Made by a program: the position numbers and the translations under genes. Shown here piece after piece: positions 1 to 9,040 of a stretch of 64,000 bases of DNA. The DNA is from Pseudomonas baetica (GTDB lineage Bacteria > Pseudomonadota > Gammaproteobacteria > Pseudomonadales > Pseudomonadaceae), in the NCBI RefSeq assembly GCF_019733355.1, contig NZ_JAIHLQ010000012.1, forward strand, positions 1 to 64,000, written 5' to 3'. The notes under the pieces were generated by a model, which was given only the letters and a program-made list of their open reading frames with translations, was not told where the DNA came from and searched no databases. How positions within the stretch are numbered: position 1 is the first letter of the stretch; the number at the start of each line of letters is the position of its first letter.

Positions 1-98
1 AAATGGTGCGAGAAGCGATCCTGATCTACAACCAGGAACGCCCGCACCTGTCCTTAAAATACAAAACGCCCGATGCAGTGCATCGGGCGTTGGGGTGA
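1..98 (+). CDS. IS3-family transposase OrfB, C-terminal fragment (partial)
   Basis: Only the last 32 codons are visible, with the reading frame open at the left edge. The residues YNQERPHLSL followed by TPDAVHRAL are typical of the end of the DDE integrase core of IS3-family OrfB transposases. The final catalytic Glu of the DDE triad would lie upstream, outside the window. The frame ends with TGA at 96-98, shortly before the inferred right terminal repeat. Whether the transposase is complete cannot be known from here. Confidence 0.8.
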   Translation, partial: MVREAILIYNQERPHLSLKYKTPDAVHRALG

Positions 99-129
99 AA
101 CAGGTGTAAACCTATTTCAGGACTAGACA
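1..129 (+). mobile_element. Right end of an IS3-family insertion sequence
   Basis: The window opens inside an insertion sequence. A transposase tail ends at 98 and is followed by a short non-coding end (about 105-129) of the kind that forms IS3-family terminal inverted repeats, finishing in CA at 128-129. The left end lies outside the window, so length, intactness and target duplication cannot be judged. The argC stop codon begins only 11 bases further on, so the element sits immediately downstream of argC without interrupting it. Confidence 0.75.
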
Positions 130-139
130 CACTGTAAGG

Positions 140-1174
140 TTACGGCAGCATACCGGCGTGGGACAGGCCGAAACGCTCGTCCAGCCCGAACAGGATGTTC
201 ATGTTCTGCACCGCCTGCCCCGACGCGCCTTTGACCAGGTTGTCGATCACCGACAAGACCACCACCAGATCGCCATCCTGCGGACGGTGAACCGCAATAC
301 GGCAAACGTTGGCGCCGCGCACGCTGCGAGTTTCCGGATGACTGCCCGCTGGCATCACATCGACGAACGGTTCATCGGCATAACGCTTTTCGAACAGTGC
401 CTGCAGATCCACCGAGCGATCGACCACGGTGGCGTATAACGTGGAATGAATGCCACGGATCATCGGGGTCAAGTGAGGAACGAAGGTCAGACCGACATCC
501 TCGCCCGCCGCGCGACGCAGCCCCTGGCGAATTTCCGGCAGGTGACGGTGACCTTTCACCGCGTAGGCCTTCATGCTTTCCGACGTCTCGGAGTACAGCG
601 AGCCTACAGCCGCGCCGCGACCTGCACCGCTGACACCGGACTTGCAGTCAGCGATCAAACGCGAGGTGTCGGCCAGACCGGCTTCAAGCAACGGCAGAAA
701 ACCCAACTGTGTTGCGGTTGGATAGCAACCCGGCACCGCGATCAGGCGTGCTTTCTTGATTTGCTCGCGATTGACTTCAGGCAAGCCATAGACAGCTTCA
801 TCCAGCAACTGCGGAGCACCGTGAGGCTGACCGTACCACTTTGCCCATTCTTCAGCGTCTTGAAGACGGAAGTCCGCAGACAGGTCGATGACCTTGGTGC
901 CTGCGGCCAGCAATTCACCTGCCAGTGCGTGAGCCACACCGTGCGGTGTCGCGAAAAAAACCACATCGCAAGCGCCCAACGTTTTGATATCGGGCACGCT
1001 GAACGCCAGGCCGTCGTAGTGTCCGCGCAGGTTCGGGTACATGTCAGCCACGGGCAGACCGGCCTCGGATCGGGAAGTGATCACGACCACTTCTGCCTGC
1101 GGATGCTGTGCCAACAGACGCAGCAGTTCGACACCGGTGTAACCCGTGCCGCCGACGATACCGACCTTGACCAT
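140..1174 (-). CDS. argC: N-acetyl-gamma-glutamyl-phosphate reductase
   Basis: ArgC catalyses the NADPH-dependent reduction of N-acetylglutamyl phosphate to its semialdehyde, the third step of arginine synthesis, in the cytoplasm. The 344-residue product begins with an NADP-binding loop ([10 protein letters not shown], about residues 5-14) and carries the catalytic Cys150 in VPGCYPTAT. The start was placed at the ATG at 1174, which gives the family's usual length. An upstream in-frame ATG would add 24 residues unlike the family. The gene is divergent from hemJ, and its 3' end abuts an IS3 end, which may have displaced its former downstream neighbour. Confidence 0.95.
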   Translation of the reverse strand: MVKVGIVGGTGYTGVELLRLLAQHPQAEVVVITSRSEAGLPVADMYPNLRGHYDGLAFSVPDIKTLGACDVVFFATPHGVAHALAGELLAAGTKVIDLSADFRLQDAEEWAKWYGQPHGAPQLLDEAVYGLPEVNREQIKKARLIAVPGCYPTATQLGFLPLLEAGLADTSRLIADCKSGVSGAGRGAAVGSLYSETSESMKAYAVKGHRHLPEIRQGLRRAAGEDVGLTFVPHLTPMIRGIHSTLYATVVDRSVDLQALFEKRYADEPFVDVMPAGSHPETRSVRGANVCRIAVHRPQDGDLVVVLSVIDNLVKGASGQAVQNMNILFGLDERFGLSHAGMLP

Positions 1175-1309
1175 AAACCTGCCCTCAACGAACCCACTGG
1201 AAAGCCGTCGATAATAGGGGCCACGCGCGCCTGCGACAACCATCAAGGTGACGCGCGGACGCTCAAGCCTCTACTATCCGGCTTACCGTGAATGAGGGAA
1301 TAACCCAAA

Positions 1310-1738
1310 ATGCTCTATCTGTGGATCAAGGCTTTTCATATCGTCAGCGTCGTTTGCTGGTTTGCCGGGCTGTTTTACCTGCCGCGACTGTTCGTTTATC
1401 ACGCGCAAAGTGAAGACACCGTCAGCAAGGAACGCTTCAGCGTCATGGAGCGCAAGCTGTATCGCGGCATCATGGGCCCGGCCATGATCGCTACGCTGAT
1501 CTTTGGCGGCTGGCTGATCTATCTCAACCCGAGCATCTTCAGCATGGGCGGCTGGATACACGCCAAATTGACCCTGGTCGTCTTGCTGATCGGCTACCAC
1601 CACATGTGCGGCGCGCAGGTAAAACGTTTCGCTCGTGGCGAGAACACCCGCAGCCATGTCTTTTATCGCTGGTTCAATGAAGTGCCGGTTCTGATATTGC
1701 TGGCTATCGTAATTCTGGTCGTGGTCAAGCCGTTCTAA
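1310..1738 (+). CDS. hemJ: HemJ-type protoporphyrinogen IX oxidase
   Basis: HemJ is an integral-membrane enzyme that oxidises protoporphyrinogen IX to protoporphyrin IX in haem synthesis and is unrelated to HemG or HemY. The 142-residue protein has four likely membrane helices (about residues 5-25, 53-72, 83-101 and 123-140). It has a conserved histidine at position 10 and a lysine at 86 (HAKLTL), matching conserved polar membrane residues of the family. The ATG at 1310 is the natural start. It is divergent from argC and runs in the same direction as the nitronate monooxygenase 33 bases downstream. Confidence 0.88.
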   Translation: MLYLWIKAFHIVSVVCWFAGLFYLPRLFVYHAQSEDTVSKERFSVMERKLYRGIMGPAMIATLIFGGWLIYLNPSIFSMGGWIHAKLTLVVLLIGYHHMCGAQVKRFARGENTRSHVFYRWFNEVPVLILLAIVILVVVKPF

Positions 1739-1771
1739 CTTCAACAAACACAACACTTTGGGGTACTTCCA

Positions 1772-2740
1772 ATGTCGCTGCCCGCTCTGCTCGAACAAAC
1801 TCTGCGCCTGCCAGTGGTAGCGGCGCCGATGTTTCTGATCTCCAACCCTGAACTGGTGATCGCCTGCTGTCGTAATGGCGTGGTCGGTAGCTTCCCGGCG
1901 CTGAACCAACGCGAAAGCAGCGGTTTCAAAGCCTGGCTGGAACAGATCGAAGCGGGATTGGCGACACTGAACAACCCGGCACCGTACGCAGTGAACCTTA
2001 TTGTTCACAACAGCAACCCGCGCTTGCAGGCGGACCTTAATATTTGCGTCGAGCACAAAGTGCCCATCGTCATCACCAGCCTCGGCGCGGTCAAGGAACT
2101 GGTCGACGCCGTGCACAGCTATGGCGGTCTGGTCTTCCACGACGTTACCACCCGCCGTCATGCCGAGAAGGCTGCCCAGGCGGGTGTCGACGGTTTGATC
2201 GCAGTGGCGGCCGGCGCCGGCGGTCATGCCGGCACCTGGAGCCCGTTTGCACTGATTGCCGAGATCCGTGAGTTCTTCGACAAAACGTTGTTGCTTGCAG
2301 GATGCCTGAACCATGGGCATGAGATTCTCGCTGCACAGATGCTCGGCGCGGATTTGGCCTACTTCGGTACGCGATTTATCGGCACCACTGAAAGTCATGC
2401 ACCTGACGCCTACAAGCAGATGCTGCTGACAGCCAAAGCGGCAGACATCATTCATACTCCAGCGGTTTCCGGGGTGCCGGCCAGTTTCATGCGTCAAAGC
2501 CTGGAGGCAGCCGGTTTCGACATGACCGCGCTACAAGGCAAGGGCGAAGTGAATTTCGGCGATAAGCTCAAACCGATCAGCGACGAAGCCAAAGCCTGGA
2601 AAACCGTGTGGTCTGCCGGTCAAGGTGTCGGACAGATTGATGATCTGCCAAGCGTGGATCAGTTGATCGCGCGCCTCGATGCTGAGTACCGCCAGGCCCA
2701 GGAGCGCGCAGCGCAGTTGCCGAAACGCTGGCCTCGCTGA
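1772..2740 (+). CDS. Nitronate monooxygenase family flavoprotein
   Basis: This 322-residue protein belongs to the FMN-dependent 2-nitropropane dioxygenase/nitronate monooxygenase TIM-barrel family, which detoxifies propionate 3-nitronate and related nitronates. The early APMF segment (residues 18-21) and the glycine-rich AGAGGHAG stretch (about 147-154), which holds the usual catalytic His, are visible. The family also contains relatives with other roles, such as FabK-type enoyl reductases, so the exact substrate is not established. Start ATG at 1772. It probably shares a transcript with hemJ. Confidence 0.82.
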   Translation: MSLPALLEQTLRLPVVAAPMFLISNPELVIACCRNGVVGSFPALNQRESSGFKAWLEQIEAGLATLNNPAPYAVNLIVHNSNPRLQADLNICVEHKVPIVITSLGAVKELVDAVHSYGGLVFHDVTTRRHAEKAAQAGVDGLIAVAAGAGGHAGTWSPFALIAEIREFFDKTLLLAGCLNHGHEILAAQMLGADLAYFGTRFIGTTESHAPDAYKQMLLTAKAADIIHTPAVSGVPASFMRQSLEAAGFDMTALQGKGEVNFGDKLKPISDEAKAWKTVWSAGQGVGQIDDLPSVDQLIARLDAEYRQAQERAAQLPKRWPR

Positions 2741-2818
2741 GAAAATCGCGCCCGTCCCTTGTGGACAGGCCTTACACTAACGACCTTTCAATCTACTCGC
2801 GACAAGGATGCCTCGCCC

Positions 2819-3769
2819 ATGAGCGACACCCGTTACAAGATCGTTTTCGACGGCGCTCTACAGCCCGGTGTTGATATCACCACTGCCAAACTCAATCTGG
2901 CGGATCTGTTCAAAACCGAAGTGACCGCCATCGAGCGTCTGTTCAATGGCAGTACAGTGGCACTCAAACGCGACCTGTCCCATGGCGATGCTCATGCTTA
3001 TTTGCAAGCGTTGAGCAAAACCGGGATCGATGCACGGATCGAAACAGAAACAGCCATCGAGTTGAACCTGTCGGACGTCCACGAACAATCTGCTGGCGTG
3101 GCAGAACCGGACTCACCCTATGCACCACCGCGCGCCAGCGTAGGCGAAAGCCTACCGCCATTCGCCACGCTCAAGCCATTCAGCGTCGAAGGCAGGATCG
3201 GACGCTTGCGCTTTCTGGCCTGGACAATGGTACTCAGCCTGGTGACGATGCCCATCGTCGGCGTGTTCGCCCTGATCGCCTTGGGGCTTGTCAGCGGCGA
3301 CTCCACCACCGGACTGATCATCGGCGGCATCTTTGCCTTTTTCCTGTTTCTGGGATTCATGATTGTCAGCATCCTGTTCACCGTTCAACGTCTGCACGAC
3401 ATCGGCTGGTCAGGCTGGCTGTGGTTACTGAACCTTGTACCGTTCGTGGGCAGTTTCTTCCCGCTGGTGATTATGGCCGTCCCCGGCGATACCGTCGCCA
3501 ATCGCTATGGTCCACCACCGCCACCAAACACCACCGCAGTGAAAGTGCTCTGCTCCCTGTGGATCGTGTTTGTCGCCCTGATATTCGCGGGCGCAATACT
3601 CGGTGGAATCTCGGCAGTTCAGCAGGAATACGAAAGCACCCTGGAAAGCAGCTACGAAAGCGGCTCTGTGACCACCGACGAAATCGATGTCGAAGTCGAG
3701 CCGGCCGCAAATTCCGCTGACGAGGCAGCCGAAGCGGCGCAGGCCCCTGTAGACTCTGCGAACGAATGA
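2819..3769 (+). CDS. DUF805 membrane protein with N-terminal soluble domain
   Basis: Function unknown. The 316-residue product has a soluble N-terminal part (about residues 1-80) that begins RYKIVFDGAL. A Pro-rich linker follows, then a DUF805-type membrane region opening with the characteristic GRIGRLRFL (about residue 123) and containing four probable helices. It ends in an acidic, Ala/Glu-rich tail of about 45 residues. The ATG at 2819 is preferred because AAGG lies upstream at suitable spacing. A TTG at 2759 would add 20 uncharacteristic residues. The extra domains at both ends differ from the short DUF805 proteins of enterics, so domain borders are approximate. Confidence 0.75.
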   Translation: MSDTRYKIVFDGALQPGVDITTAKLNLADLFKTEVTAIERLFNGSTVALKRDLSHGDAHAYLQALSKTGIDARIETETAIELNLSDVHEQSAGVAEPDSPYAPPRASVGESLPPFATLKPFSVEGRIGRLRFLAWTMVLSLVTMPIVGVFALIALGLVSGDSTTGLIIGGIFAFFLFLGFMIVSILFTVQRLHDIGWSGWLWLLNLVPFVGSFFPLVIMAVPGDTVANRYGPPPPPNTTAVKVLCSLWIVFVALIFAGAILGGISAVQQEYESTLESSYESGSVTTDEIDVEVEPAANSADEAAEAAQAPVDSANE

Positions 3770-3830
3770 GCAGCGCTCCCCGCCGTGACACCCGCGTCGC
3801 TGGCGCGGAGTTGTTGCGATGGAGAATTGC

Positions 3831-4619
3831 ATGACCCGTTACGCTCTGATCACTGGCGCCTCCAGCGGTATCGGCTTGGCCATGGCCGAAGCACTGGCGC
3901 GGCGCGGCCGCAGCCTGATTCTGGTGGCACGACAGCGTGATCAGTTGGAAAGCATTGCGATCGAACTGACCCAGCGCTTCGGCGTCGAGGTGCTGTTCCG
4001 CGCCTGCGATCTGGGCGAGCCGTTGCGCCTGTCCGGTTTTTTGCTGGAACTGGAAGAAGGTGACCGACAGATCGATCTGTTGGTGAACTGCGCTGGCATC
4101 GGCACCTGTGGCCCCTTTTTGGCTCAGGACTGGATGACCGAACAAGATCTGATCGAGGTCAACATCCTCGCCCTCACCCGCTTGTGCCATGCGATCGGCA
4201 ACAGCATGGCACTGCAGGGTGGGGGGCAGATTCTCAACGTCGCTTCGATTGCCGCGTTCAATCCTGGTCCATGGATGAGCACGTACTACGCCAGCAAGGC
4301 CTACGTCCTGCATTTTTCCGAAGCGCTGCGCGTGGAGCTCAAGCAGAGCGCAGTAAAAGTTTCGGTTCTGTGCCCTGGCCCGACCCGCACAGCCTTTTTC
4401 CGCACCGCGCAGCTCAACAACGAGAAACTCAACGACAGCAAAATGCTGATGAGCCCCGAAGAAGTCGCGCTATACACCGTGCGTGCACTGGAAAAAAACC
4501 GCGCGATCATCATTCCAGGACGGCGCAATCGCTGGTTCGCGTTTCTGCCGCGACTCGGTTCGCGCTGGCTCAACCGCACCCTCGTCGGTATGGTCAACAA
4601 GGCTTACTGCCCACGCTGA
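3831..4619 (+). CDS. Short-chain dehydrogenase/reductase (SDR)
   Basis: This is a classical SDR oxidoreductase of 262 residues. It has the cofactor loop TGASSGIG (residues 8-15), an NCAGIG-type segment, and the catalytic YxxxK in YYASKAY near residue 154. Substrate unknown. The C-terminal region after residue 230 (FLPRLGSRWLNR) looks membrane-associating, as in many lipid-related SDRs, but this is inference. Two starts are possible: ATG at 3831 with GGAG seven bases upstream, chosen here, or ATG at 3819. It is co-directional with the neighbouring genes. Confidence 0.85.
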   Translation: MTRYALITGASSGIGLAMAEALARRGRSLILVARQRDQLESIAIELTQRFGVEVLFRACDLGEPLRLSGFLLELEEGDRQIDLLVNCAGIGTCGPFLAQDWMTEQDLIEVNILALTRLCHAIGNSMALQGGGQILNVASIAAFNPGPWMSTYYASKAYVLHFSEALRVELKQSAVKVSVLCPGPTRTAFFRTAQLNNEKLNDSKMLMSPEEVALYTVRALEKNRAIIIPGRRNRWFAFLPRLGSRWLNRTLVGMVNKAYCPR

Positions 4620-4699
4620 ACTGTCCTACGGCAAAAAACTGGGCGGGTCCATTCCCCATGAGTACACTCAGGCCAACCCACACAACGGAGAAAACAGCA

Positions 4700-5038
4700 G
4701 TGGATACTCTGTTCACTAAGATCATCAACCGGGAAATCCCGGCGAAGATCATTTACGAGGACGACCAGGTTCTGGCGTTCCACGACATCGCCCCTCAGGC
4801 ACCGGTGCATTTTCTGGTGATCCCGAAGAAACCGGTGCGCACCCTCAATGATCTGACTGAAGACGACAAGGCACTGGCCGGGCACATCCTGTTTACTGCT
4901 CAGCGCCTGGCGCTGGAGTTGGGTTGCGAAGAAGGCTTTCGCGTGGTGATGAACTGCAATGAAAAAGGTGGGCAGACCGTCTATCACATTCATATGCACG
5001 TACTGGGTCAGCGCCAGATGAACTGGCCTCCGGGCTAA
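4700..5038 (+). CDS. HIT family nucleotide hydrolase
   Basis: This 112-residue protein is of the histidine-triad (HIT/HinT) superfamily, which hydrolyses nucleoside phosphoramidates and related adenylated compounds. The signature HIHMHVL sits near the C-terminus (about residues 97-103), with the preceding FxDIAPQAPVHFLVIPK segment typical of the family. The start is a GTG at 4700. GGAG at 4687-4690 provides a ribosome-binding site, and no ATG gives the normal family length. It lies between the SDR gene and a REP-containing gap before coq7. Confidence 0.9.
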   Translation: MDTLFTKIINREIPAKIIYEDDQVLAFHDIAPQAPVHFLVIPKKPVRTLNDLTEDDKALAGHILFTAQRLALELGCEEGFRVVMNCNEKGGQTVYHIHMHVLGQRQMNWPPG

Positions 5039-5053
5039 GGCACAATCCCTTCC

Positions 5054-5146
5054 ACTGCGGGGGCGGGCTTGCTCGTGAAGATGTCAGCACATTCGGAGCA
5101 TCTTCGGCTGACACACCGTTTTCGCGAACAAACTCCGCTCCCACAA
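5054..5146. repeat. Degenerate REP pair (REPIN-like)
   Basis: Two inverted copies of the GGGCGGGCTTGCTCG / TCGCGAACAAACTCCGCTCCCAC type lie at about 5054-5080 and 5121-5146, separated by about 40 bases. This matches the doublet arrangement of Pseudomonas REP sequences, which RAYT transposases are thought to mobilise. Both arms carry mismatches from the consensus seen elsewhere in the window, suggesting an old copy. Confidence 0.75.
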
Positions 5147-5237
5147 AGAAACATGCCCCCATGGCATATGACCCAGCGCAAACCTTCCCTGGCCGATTCG
5201 GTTAAACTGGCCATCGAGATTCTTCCCGGAGGTCAGC

Positions 5238-5885
5238 ATGACTACCCAACGTCACTACTCGCCGATTGACCGTCTTCTGCTGCAAGCCGATGCCGCGATG
5301 CGTACATTACTGCCATTCAGTGGCCAGCCGTACCGCCCGTCACCGGCCATCCTGCAGCCGGAAACACAAATGAGCGACGAAGACACTCGCCATGTCGCCG
5401 GCCTGATGCGCATCAACCATACCGGTGAAGTCTGTGCCCAGGCGCTGTATCAGGGCCAGGCCCTGACCGCCAAATTGCCGCAAGTGCGCGAAGCCATGGA
5501 GCACGCCGCGGAAGAAGAGATTGATCACCTGGTCTGGTGCGAACAACGCATTCAGCAACTGGGGAGCCATACCAGCGTGCTCAATCCGCTGTTTTATGGC
5601 ATGTCGTTCGGCATCGGCGCTGTCGCTGGCTTGATCAGCGACAAGGTCAGCCTGGGGTTTGTTGCGGCCACCGAGCATCAGGTGTGCAAACACTTGAATG
5701 AGCATCTGGAGCAACTGCCAAATGGGGATGAAAAGTCCCGGGCAATTCTGCAGCAGATGCGTATCGATGAAGAGCATCATGCCGAGAGTGCACTGGAGGC
5801 TGGCGGTTTCCGCTTTCCGGCACCGGTTAAGTTCGGGATGAGTCTTTTGGCGAAGGTGATGACCAAGAGCACCTACCGGATCTGA
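5238..5885 (+). CDS. coq7: Demethoxyubiquinone hydroxylase (Coq7)
   Basis: Coq7 is the di-iron monooxygenase that hydroxylates the demethoxy-benzoquinol ring in ubiquinone synthesis, peripherally bound to the membrane. The 215-residue protein carries the expected iron ligands in [11 protein letters not shown] (about residue 60), EEEIDHL (about 90-96) and DEEHHAES (about 175-182). Length and start are usual for the Pseudomonas enzyme, and GGAGG lies just before the ATG. It is followed by a bidirectional terminator shared with the convergent OsmC gene. Confidence 0.94.
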   Translation: MTTQRHYSPIDRLLLQADAAMRTLLPFSGQPYRPSPAILQPETQMSDEDTRHVAGLMRINHTGEVCAQALYQGQALTAKLPQVREAMEHAAEEEIDHLVWCEQRIQQLGSHTSVLNPLFYGMSFGIGAVAGLISDKVSLGFVAATEHQVCKHLNEHLEQLPNGDEKSRAILQQMRIDEEHHAESALEAGGFRFPAPVKFGMSLLAKVMTKSTYRI

Positions 5886-5953
5886 AGACTGTATCCGTAC
5901 CAGAGGGTTTCATCGCAGGTAAGCCGCTCCCACAAGCTCTTTACTCCTGCCAT

Positions 5954-5989
5954 AAAAAAGGCGACTACCGCTAAGTAGTCGCCTTTTTT
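5954..5989. terminator. Bidirectional rho-independent terminator
   Basis: AAAAAAGGCGACTA, an eight-base loop, then TAGTCGCCTTTTTT form a perfect hairpin with A and T runs on either side. It would therefore work for both convergent genes, coq7 on the plus strand and the OsmC gene on the minus strand. A partial REP arm (GCCGCTCCCACAAG) lies just upstream at about 5923-5936. Confidence 0.9.
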
Positions 5990-6100
5990 GTGTCTCGCCG
6001 CCGGGTGACCGATCACGGCCCTGAAAAAGCGGCGCATCATGCAGACGTCAGCGGGGGATCGCCAGAATCGGCACTGCTTTTATGATAGTTGAATGTCGGT

Positions 6101-6523
6101 TCAACCGAGTTCGACGATTTCGTAATCGTGGGTGATAGCAACGCCAGCGGCGCCGAGCATGATCGAAGCCGAGCAATATTTTTCGGCAGACAGTTCGATG
6201 GCGCGCTTGACCTGGGCTTCTTTCAGGCCACGGCCCTTGACCACGAAGTGCATGTGGATCTTGGTGAACACCTTCGGATCTTCAGTCGCACGCTCGGCTT
6301 CAAGGAAGGCTTCGCAGCTTTCAACGTTCTGACGGGACTTCTTCAGAATGCTGACCACGTCGAAGTTGCTGCAACCGCCGACGCCCAGCAGGAGCATTTC
6401 CATCGGACGAACCCCCAGATTACGACCACCGGCGTCCGGAGGACCGTCCATGACCACAACATGCCCACTACCGGATTCGCCGAGAAACATGGCTTCGCCA
6501 GCCCATTGGATGCGTGCCTTCAT
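6101..6523 (-). CDS. OsmC family protein (YhfA-like)
   Basis: OsmC/Ohr-fold proteins reduce organic peroxides through two redox Cys residues. The 140-residue product has them in GGCSNFD (about Cys58) and KYCSASIML (about Cys122). The start was set at the ATG at 6523 (MKARIQWAG), giving the usual length. The long upstream extension to 6667 is not conserved in character and runs into the promoter region. Its position beside the Crp-like vfr gene mirrors yhfA next to crp in E. coli, an old conserved linkage. The specific substrate is not known. Confidence 0.85.
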   Translation of the reverse strand: MKARIQWAGEAMFLGESGSGHVVVMDGPPDAGGRNLGVRPMEMLLLGVGGCSNFDVVSILKKSRQNVESCEAFLEAERATEDPKVFTKIHMHFVVKGRGLKEAQVKRAIELSAEKYCSASIMLGAAGVAITHDYEIVELG

Positions 6524-6549
6524 CGCCCAGACTCCACTGTAAAAAAAGG

Positions 6550-6665
6550 GGCGCCAGCTTATCACAGGGCTTTGCTCTGACAGCGAGCAGCGTTCATAGG
6601 ACGAATGCTCCAGTAGCGTAGGTAATTTCTCGAATTTGCGCGGAAGTGTCTGGTAAGCTGGCGCC
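6550..6665. repeat. 15-bp near-perfect inverted repeat bracketing the osmC-vfr intergenic region
   Basis: GGCGCCAGCTTATCA at 6550-6564 is the reverse complement, with one mismatch, of TGGTAAGCTGGCGCC at 6651-6665. The 86 bases between the arms include the region where the divergent OsmC and vfr promoters are expected. This is not a REP sequence of the kind found elsewhere in the window. It could be paired operators or a long-range RNA or DNA stem. Confidence 0.7.
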
Positions 6666-6758
6666 AATTCGCTGGCGCTCAGCCAGTTGTGTAGCGACCA
6701 TCTTCAGCGCCTCATAAAAAAATTAAACATAACCGTGCAGTTTTTTCGGGATACAACC

Positions 6759-7403
6759 ATGGTTGCTATTACCCCCATACCCAAAATCAAGAACCTCGAC
6801 AAGCTGTTGACGCATTGTCAACGCCGTCGGCATGCGGCCAAGAGCAACATCATTTGTGCTGGCGATCGTTCGGACACGTTGTACTTCATCATCAAGGGGT
6901 CGGTGACGATCCTGATCGAGGATGACGACGGCCGCGAGATGATCATTGCGTACCTGAACGCGGGGGACTTCTTCGGCGAACTGGGACTGTTTGAACAGGC
7001 CGGCCAGGAACAGCAGCGCAGTGCCTGGGTGCGGGCCAAGGTCGAGTGCGAAACGGCGGAAATCAGCTATGCGAAGTTCCGCGAATTGTCGCAGCAGGAT
7101 CCGGACATTCTTTACGTCCTCAGCGGACAAATCGCACAACGCCTGCGCAATACCACGCGCAAGGTCGGCGATCTGGCGTTCTTCGACGTCACGGGACGAG
7201 TGGCACGCTGCCTGTTGGAGTTGTGCAAGCAACCCGACGCGATGACCCACCCGGACGGCATGCAGATCAAGGTGACCCGTCAGGAAATCGGCCGGATCGT
7301 CGGTTGTTCGCGGGAAATGGTCGGTCGCGTGCTCAAGGATCTTGAGGAGCGCAACCTGGTCGACGTGAAAGGCAAGACGATGGTGGTCTTCGGTACTCGT
7401 TAG
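6759..7403 (+). CDS. vfr: cAMP receptor-like regulator Vfr
   Basis: Vfr is the Pseudomonas homologue of Crp, a cAMP-binding global regulator controlling virulence, quorum sensing and motility genes in P. aeruginosa. The 214-residue product has an N-terminal cyclic-nucleotide domain (the phosphate-binding cassette includes [11 protein letters not shown], about residues 68-78). It has a C-terminal helix-turn-helix ([20 protein letters not shown], about 169-188). The ATG at 6759 gives the family length; an upstream in-frame start at 6687 would add 24 unconserved residues. Its stop overlaps the convergent lipoate-ligase-like gene by four bases. Confidence 0.95.
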   Translation: MVAITPIPKIKNLDKLLTHCQRRRHAAKSNIICAGDRSDTLYFIIKGSVTILIEDDDGREMIIAYLNAGDFFGELGLFEQAGQEQQRSAWVRAKVECETAEISYAKFRELSQQDPDILYVLSGQIAQRLRNTTRKVGDLAFFDVTGRVARCLLELCKQPDAMTHPDGMQIKVTRQEIGRIVGCSREMVGRVLKDLEERNLVDVKGKTMVVFGTR

Positions 7404-8107
7404 ATACCGACGCTGTAGATCTGCGCCAGCATTAAACGAAAGAGCTCATCGAGTCGCGCCAACGCCTGTGGCGCGCTGAATTTCTCGTGAAAGGCGATAT
7501 GGCTTTCGGCACGCACTCGCGGTTCCAGGCCACAGGCTTGGTTGAAACGATTGACCGCCGCGACCATCGATTCGCGTTCGTTCTCCATCAGCATCGCACC
7601 GTGCACCAGGCCCACCGGACGCTGTCCGCCCTGACTCTGGCGCCAGCGCTGGGCGGTGCCAACCATTTTTCGGCCGTCGAGGTTAACGTTGAAACGTCCG
7701 TCACAGAACGCTCCTTCGATTTCACCCAAGGACGATGTGCCGCCCAACTCATCAAGCAACTGACAGATCGGATCGCACAAGCGGCGGTAGCCGGTTTCGA
7801 TGCGGTTCAGATCGCCTTCGTTGCGGGGTGGCGCGTAGACCAGTGCAATGTTGATCGTCGCAGCAGATTGCGGGACGGGTTCGCCGCCAGTTTCGCGCAG
7901 GAGCACCGGCCAGCCGGCGGCAGCGGAGACTTCGCAGGCGTGTTCGAAACCGGGGAGACGATTGAGGCGGCGAGGCATGACCAGCGCATGGTCGCTGGGT
8001 TGCCAGAACAGAAGGCCGAATTCCGCATCACCGGCGCAGACTGAGGCGAGCAAGTCCTGCTCGGCTTGCAGGCCGGCTTCAATGGTCAGGGCGGTTGGCT
8101 GCGACAT
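7400..8107 (-). CDS. Lipoate-protein ligase A family protein
   Basis: A member of the BPL/LplA/LipB fold family, 235 residues. The segment RETGGEPVP replaces the usual RxxGGGxV lipoyl-binding loop, and the conserved lysine is visible in [10 protein letters not shown] (about residue 149). The best guess is attachment of lipoate or octanoate to a protein, but the shortened, altered glycine loop makes the substrate uncertain. Start ATG at 8107. A longer frame upstream runs through a REP remnant and is rejected. The gene lies downstream of trpC, separated by about 100 bases. Confidence 0.72.
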   Translation of the reverse strand: MSQPTALTIEAGLQAEQDLLASVCAGDAEFGLLFWQPSDHALVMPRRLNRLPGFEHACEVSAAAGWPVLLRETGGEPVPQSAATINIALVYAPPRNEGDLNRIETGYRRLCDPICQLLDELGGTSSLGEIEGAFCDGRFNVNLDGRKMVGTAQRWRQSQGGQRPVGLVHGAMLMENERESMVAAVNRFNQACGLEPRVRAESHIAFHEKFSAPQALARLDELFRLMLAQIYSVGI

Positions 8108-8151
8108 GCATGGCTCCGACAGACTTGAAGTCTTTAGAGAATTTGAGGGCC

Positions 8152-8178
8152 TCTTCGCGAGCAAGCCCGGCCCCAAAG
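8152..8178. repeat. Single degenerate REP arm
   Basis: CTTCGCGAGCAAGCCCGGCCCCAAA resembles one REP arm, with the terminal CTCCCAC lost or mutated. It lies in the gap between trpC and the lipoate-ligase-like gene. Confidence 0.5.
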
Positions 8179-8203
8179 GGGACGCGGGCGCCTGCAAAAA
8201 AGA

Positions 8204-9040
8204 TCAGTCGAGGGTCGAGCCGCTGACCGCAGCCCCACGTTCCGGGAAGAACAGACGCTGCAATTCAACACCCGGGCTTTCGGCGCGCATGAACGCTTCG
8301 CCGACCAGGAACGCGTAAACGTCGCTGATTTCCATCAGTTCGACATCTGCACGGTTGAGGATGCCGCTCTCGGTAATCACCAGACGATCGCGCGGAATAC
8401 GCGGCAGCAGGTCGAGGGTGGTTTCCAGACTGACGTCGAAAGTGTGCAGATTACGGTTGTTGACCCCGACCAGTGGCGTATCGAGAGTTTTCAACGCACG
8501 TTCCAGCTCATCACCGTCGTGCACTTCCACCAAGACATCAAGACCAACGCCTTTGGCCACCGACGCCAACTCGGCCATTTTCACGTCATCCAGCGCGGAA
8601 ACGATCAACAGCACGCAGTCGGCGCCCAGCGCACGGGCTTCGACGATCTGGTACGGATCGATCATGAAGTCCTTGCGGATCACCGGCAGTTTGCACGCGG
8701 CGCGAGCCTGTTGCAGGTACGCATCGGCGCCTTGGAAGTAATCGATATCGGTCAGTACGGAAAGACAGGTCGCCCCACCCTTCTCGTAACTTTTGGCAAT
8801 GTCGGCCGGAACGAAGTTTTCGCGGATCACGCCTTTGCTCGGCGAAGCCTTTTTGATCTCGGCAATGACCGCCGGTTGTTTGGTCTTGGCCTGTGCCAGC
8901 AACGCCTGGGCGAATCCACGGGGCGCATCGGCCGCTTTGGCCAGGCTTTCCAGCTCGCTCAGGCTCACACGAGCGCTACGCTCGGCGATTTCCTGAACTT
9001 TGCGCGCCAGAATGTTTTCCAGAACCGTCGGTACACTCAT
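8204..9040 (-). CDS. trpC: Indole-3-glycerol phosphate synthase
   Basis: TrpC closes the indole ring from carboxyphenylamino-deoxyribulose phosphate in tryptophan synthesis. The 278-residue TIM barrel shows the substrate loop [11 protein letters not shown] (about residues 60-70), a conserved IRKDF strand and the late TESGI motif. It is monofunctional, not fused to TrpF. It overlaps trpD by four bases (ATGA-type coupling), so trpG, trpD and trpC form one operon read right to left. Confidence 0.96.
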   Translation of the reverse strand: MSVPTVLENILARKVQEIAERSARVSLSELESLAKAADAPRGFAQALLAQAKTKQPAVIAEIKKASPSKGVIRENFVPADIAKSYEKGGATCLSVLTDIDYFQGADAYLQQARAACKLPVIRKDFMIDPYQIVEARALGADCVLLIVSALDDVKMAELASVAKGVGLDVLVEVHDGDELERALKTLDTPLVGVNNRNLHTFDVSLETTLDLLPRIPRDRLVITESGILNRADVELMEISDVYAFLVGEAFMRAESPGVELQRLFFPERGAAVSGSTLD

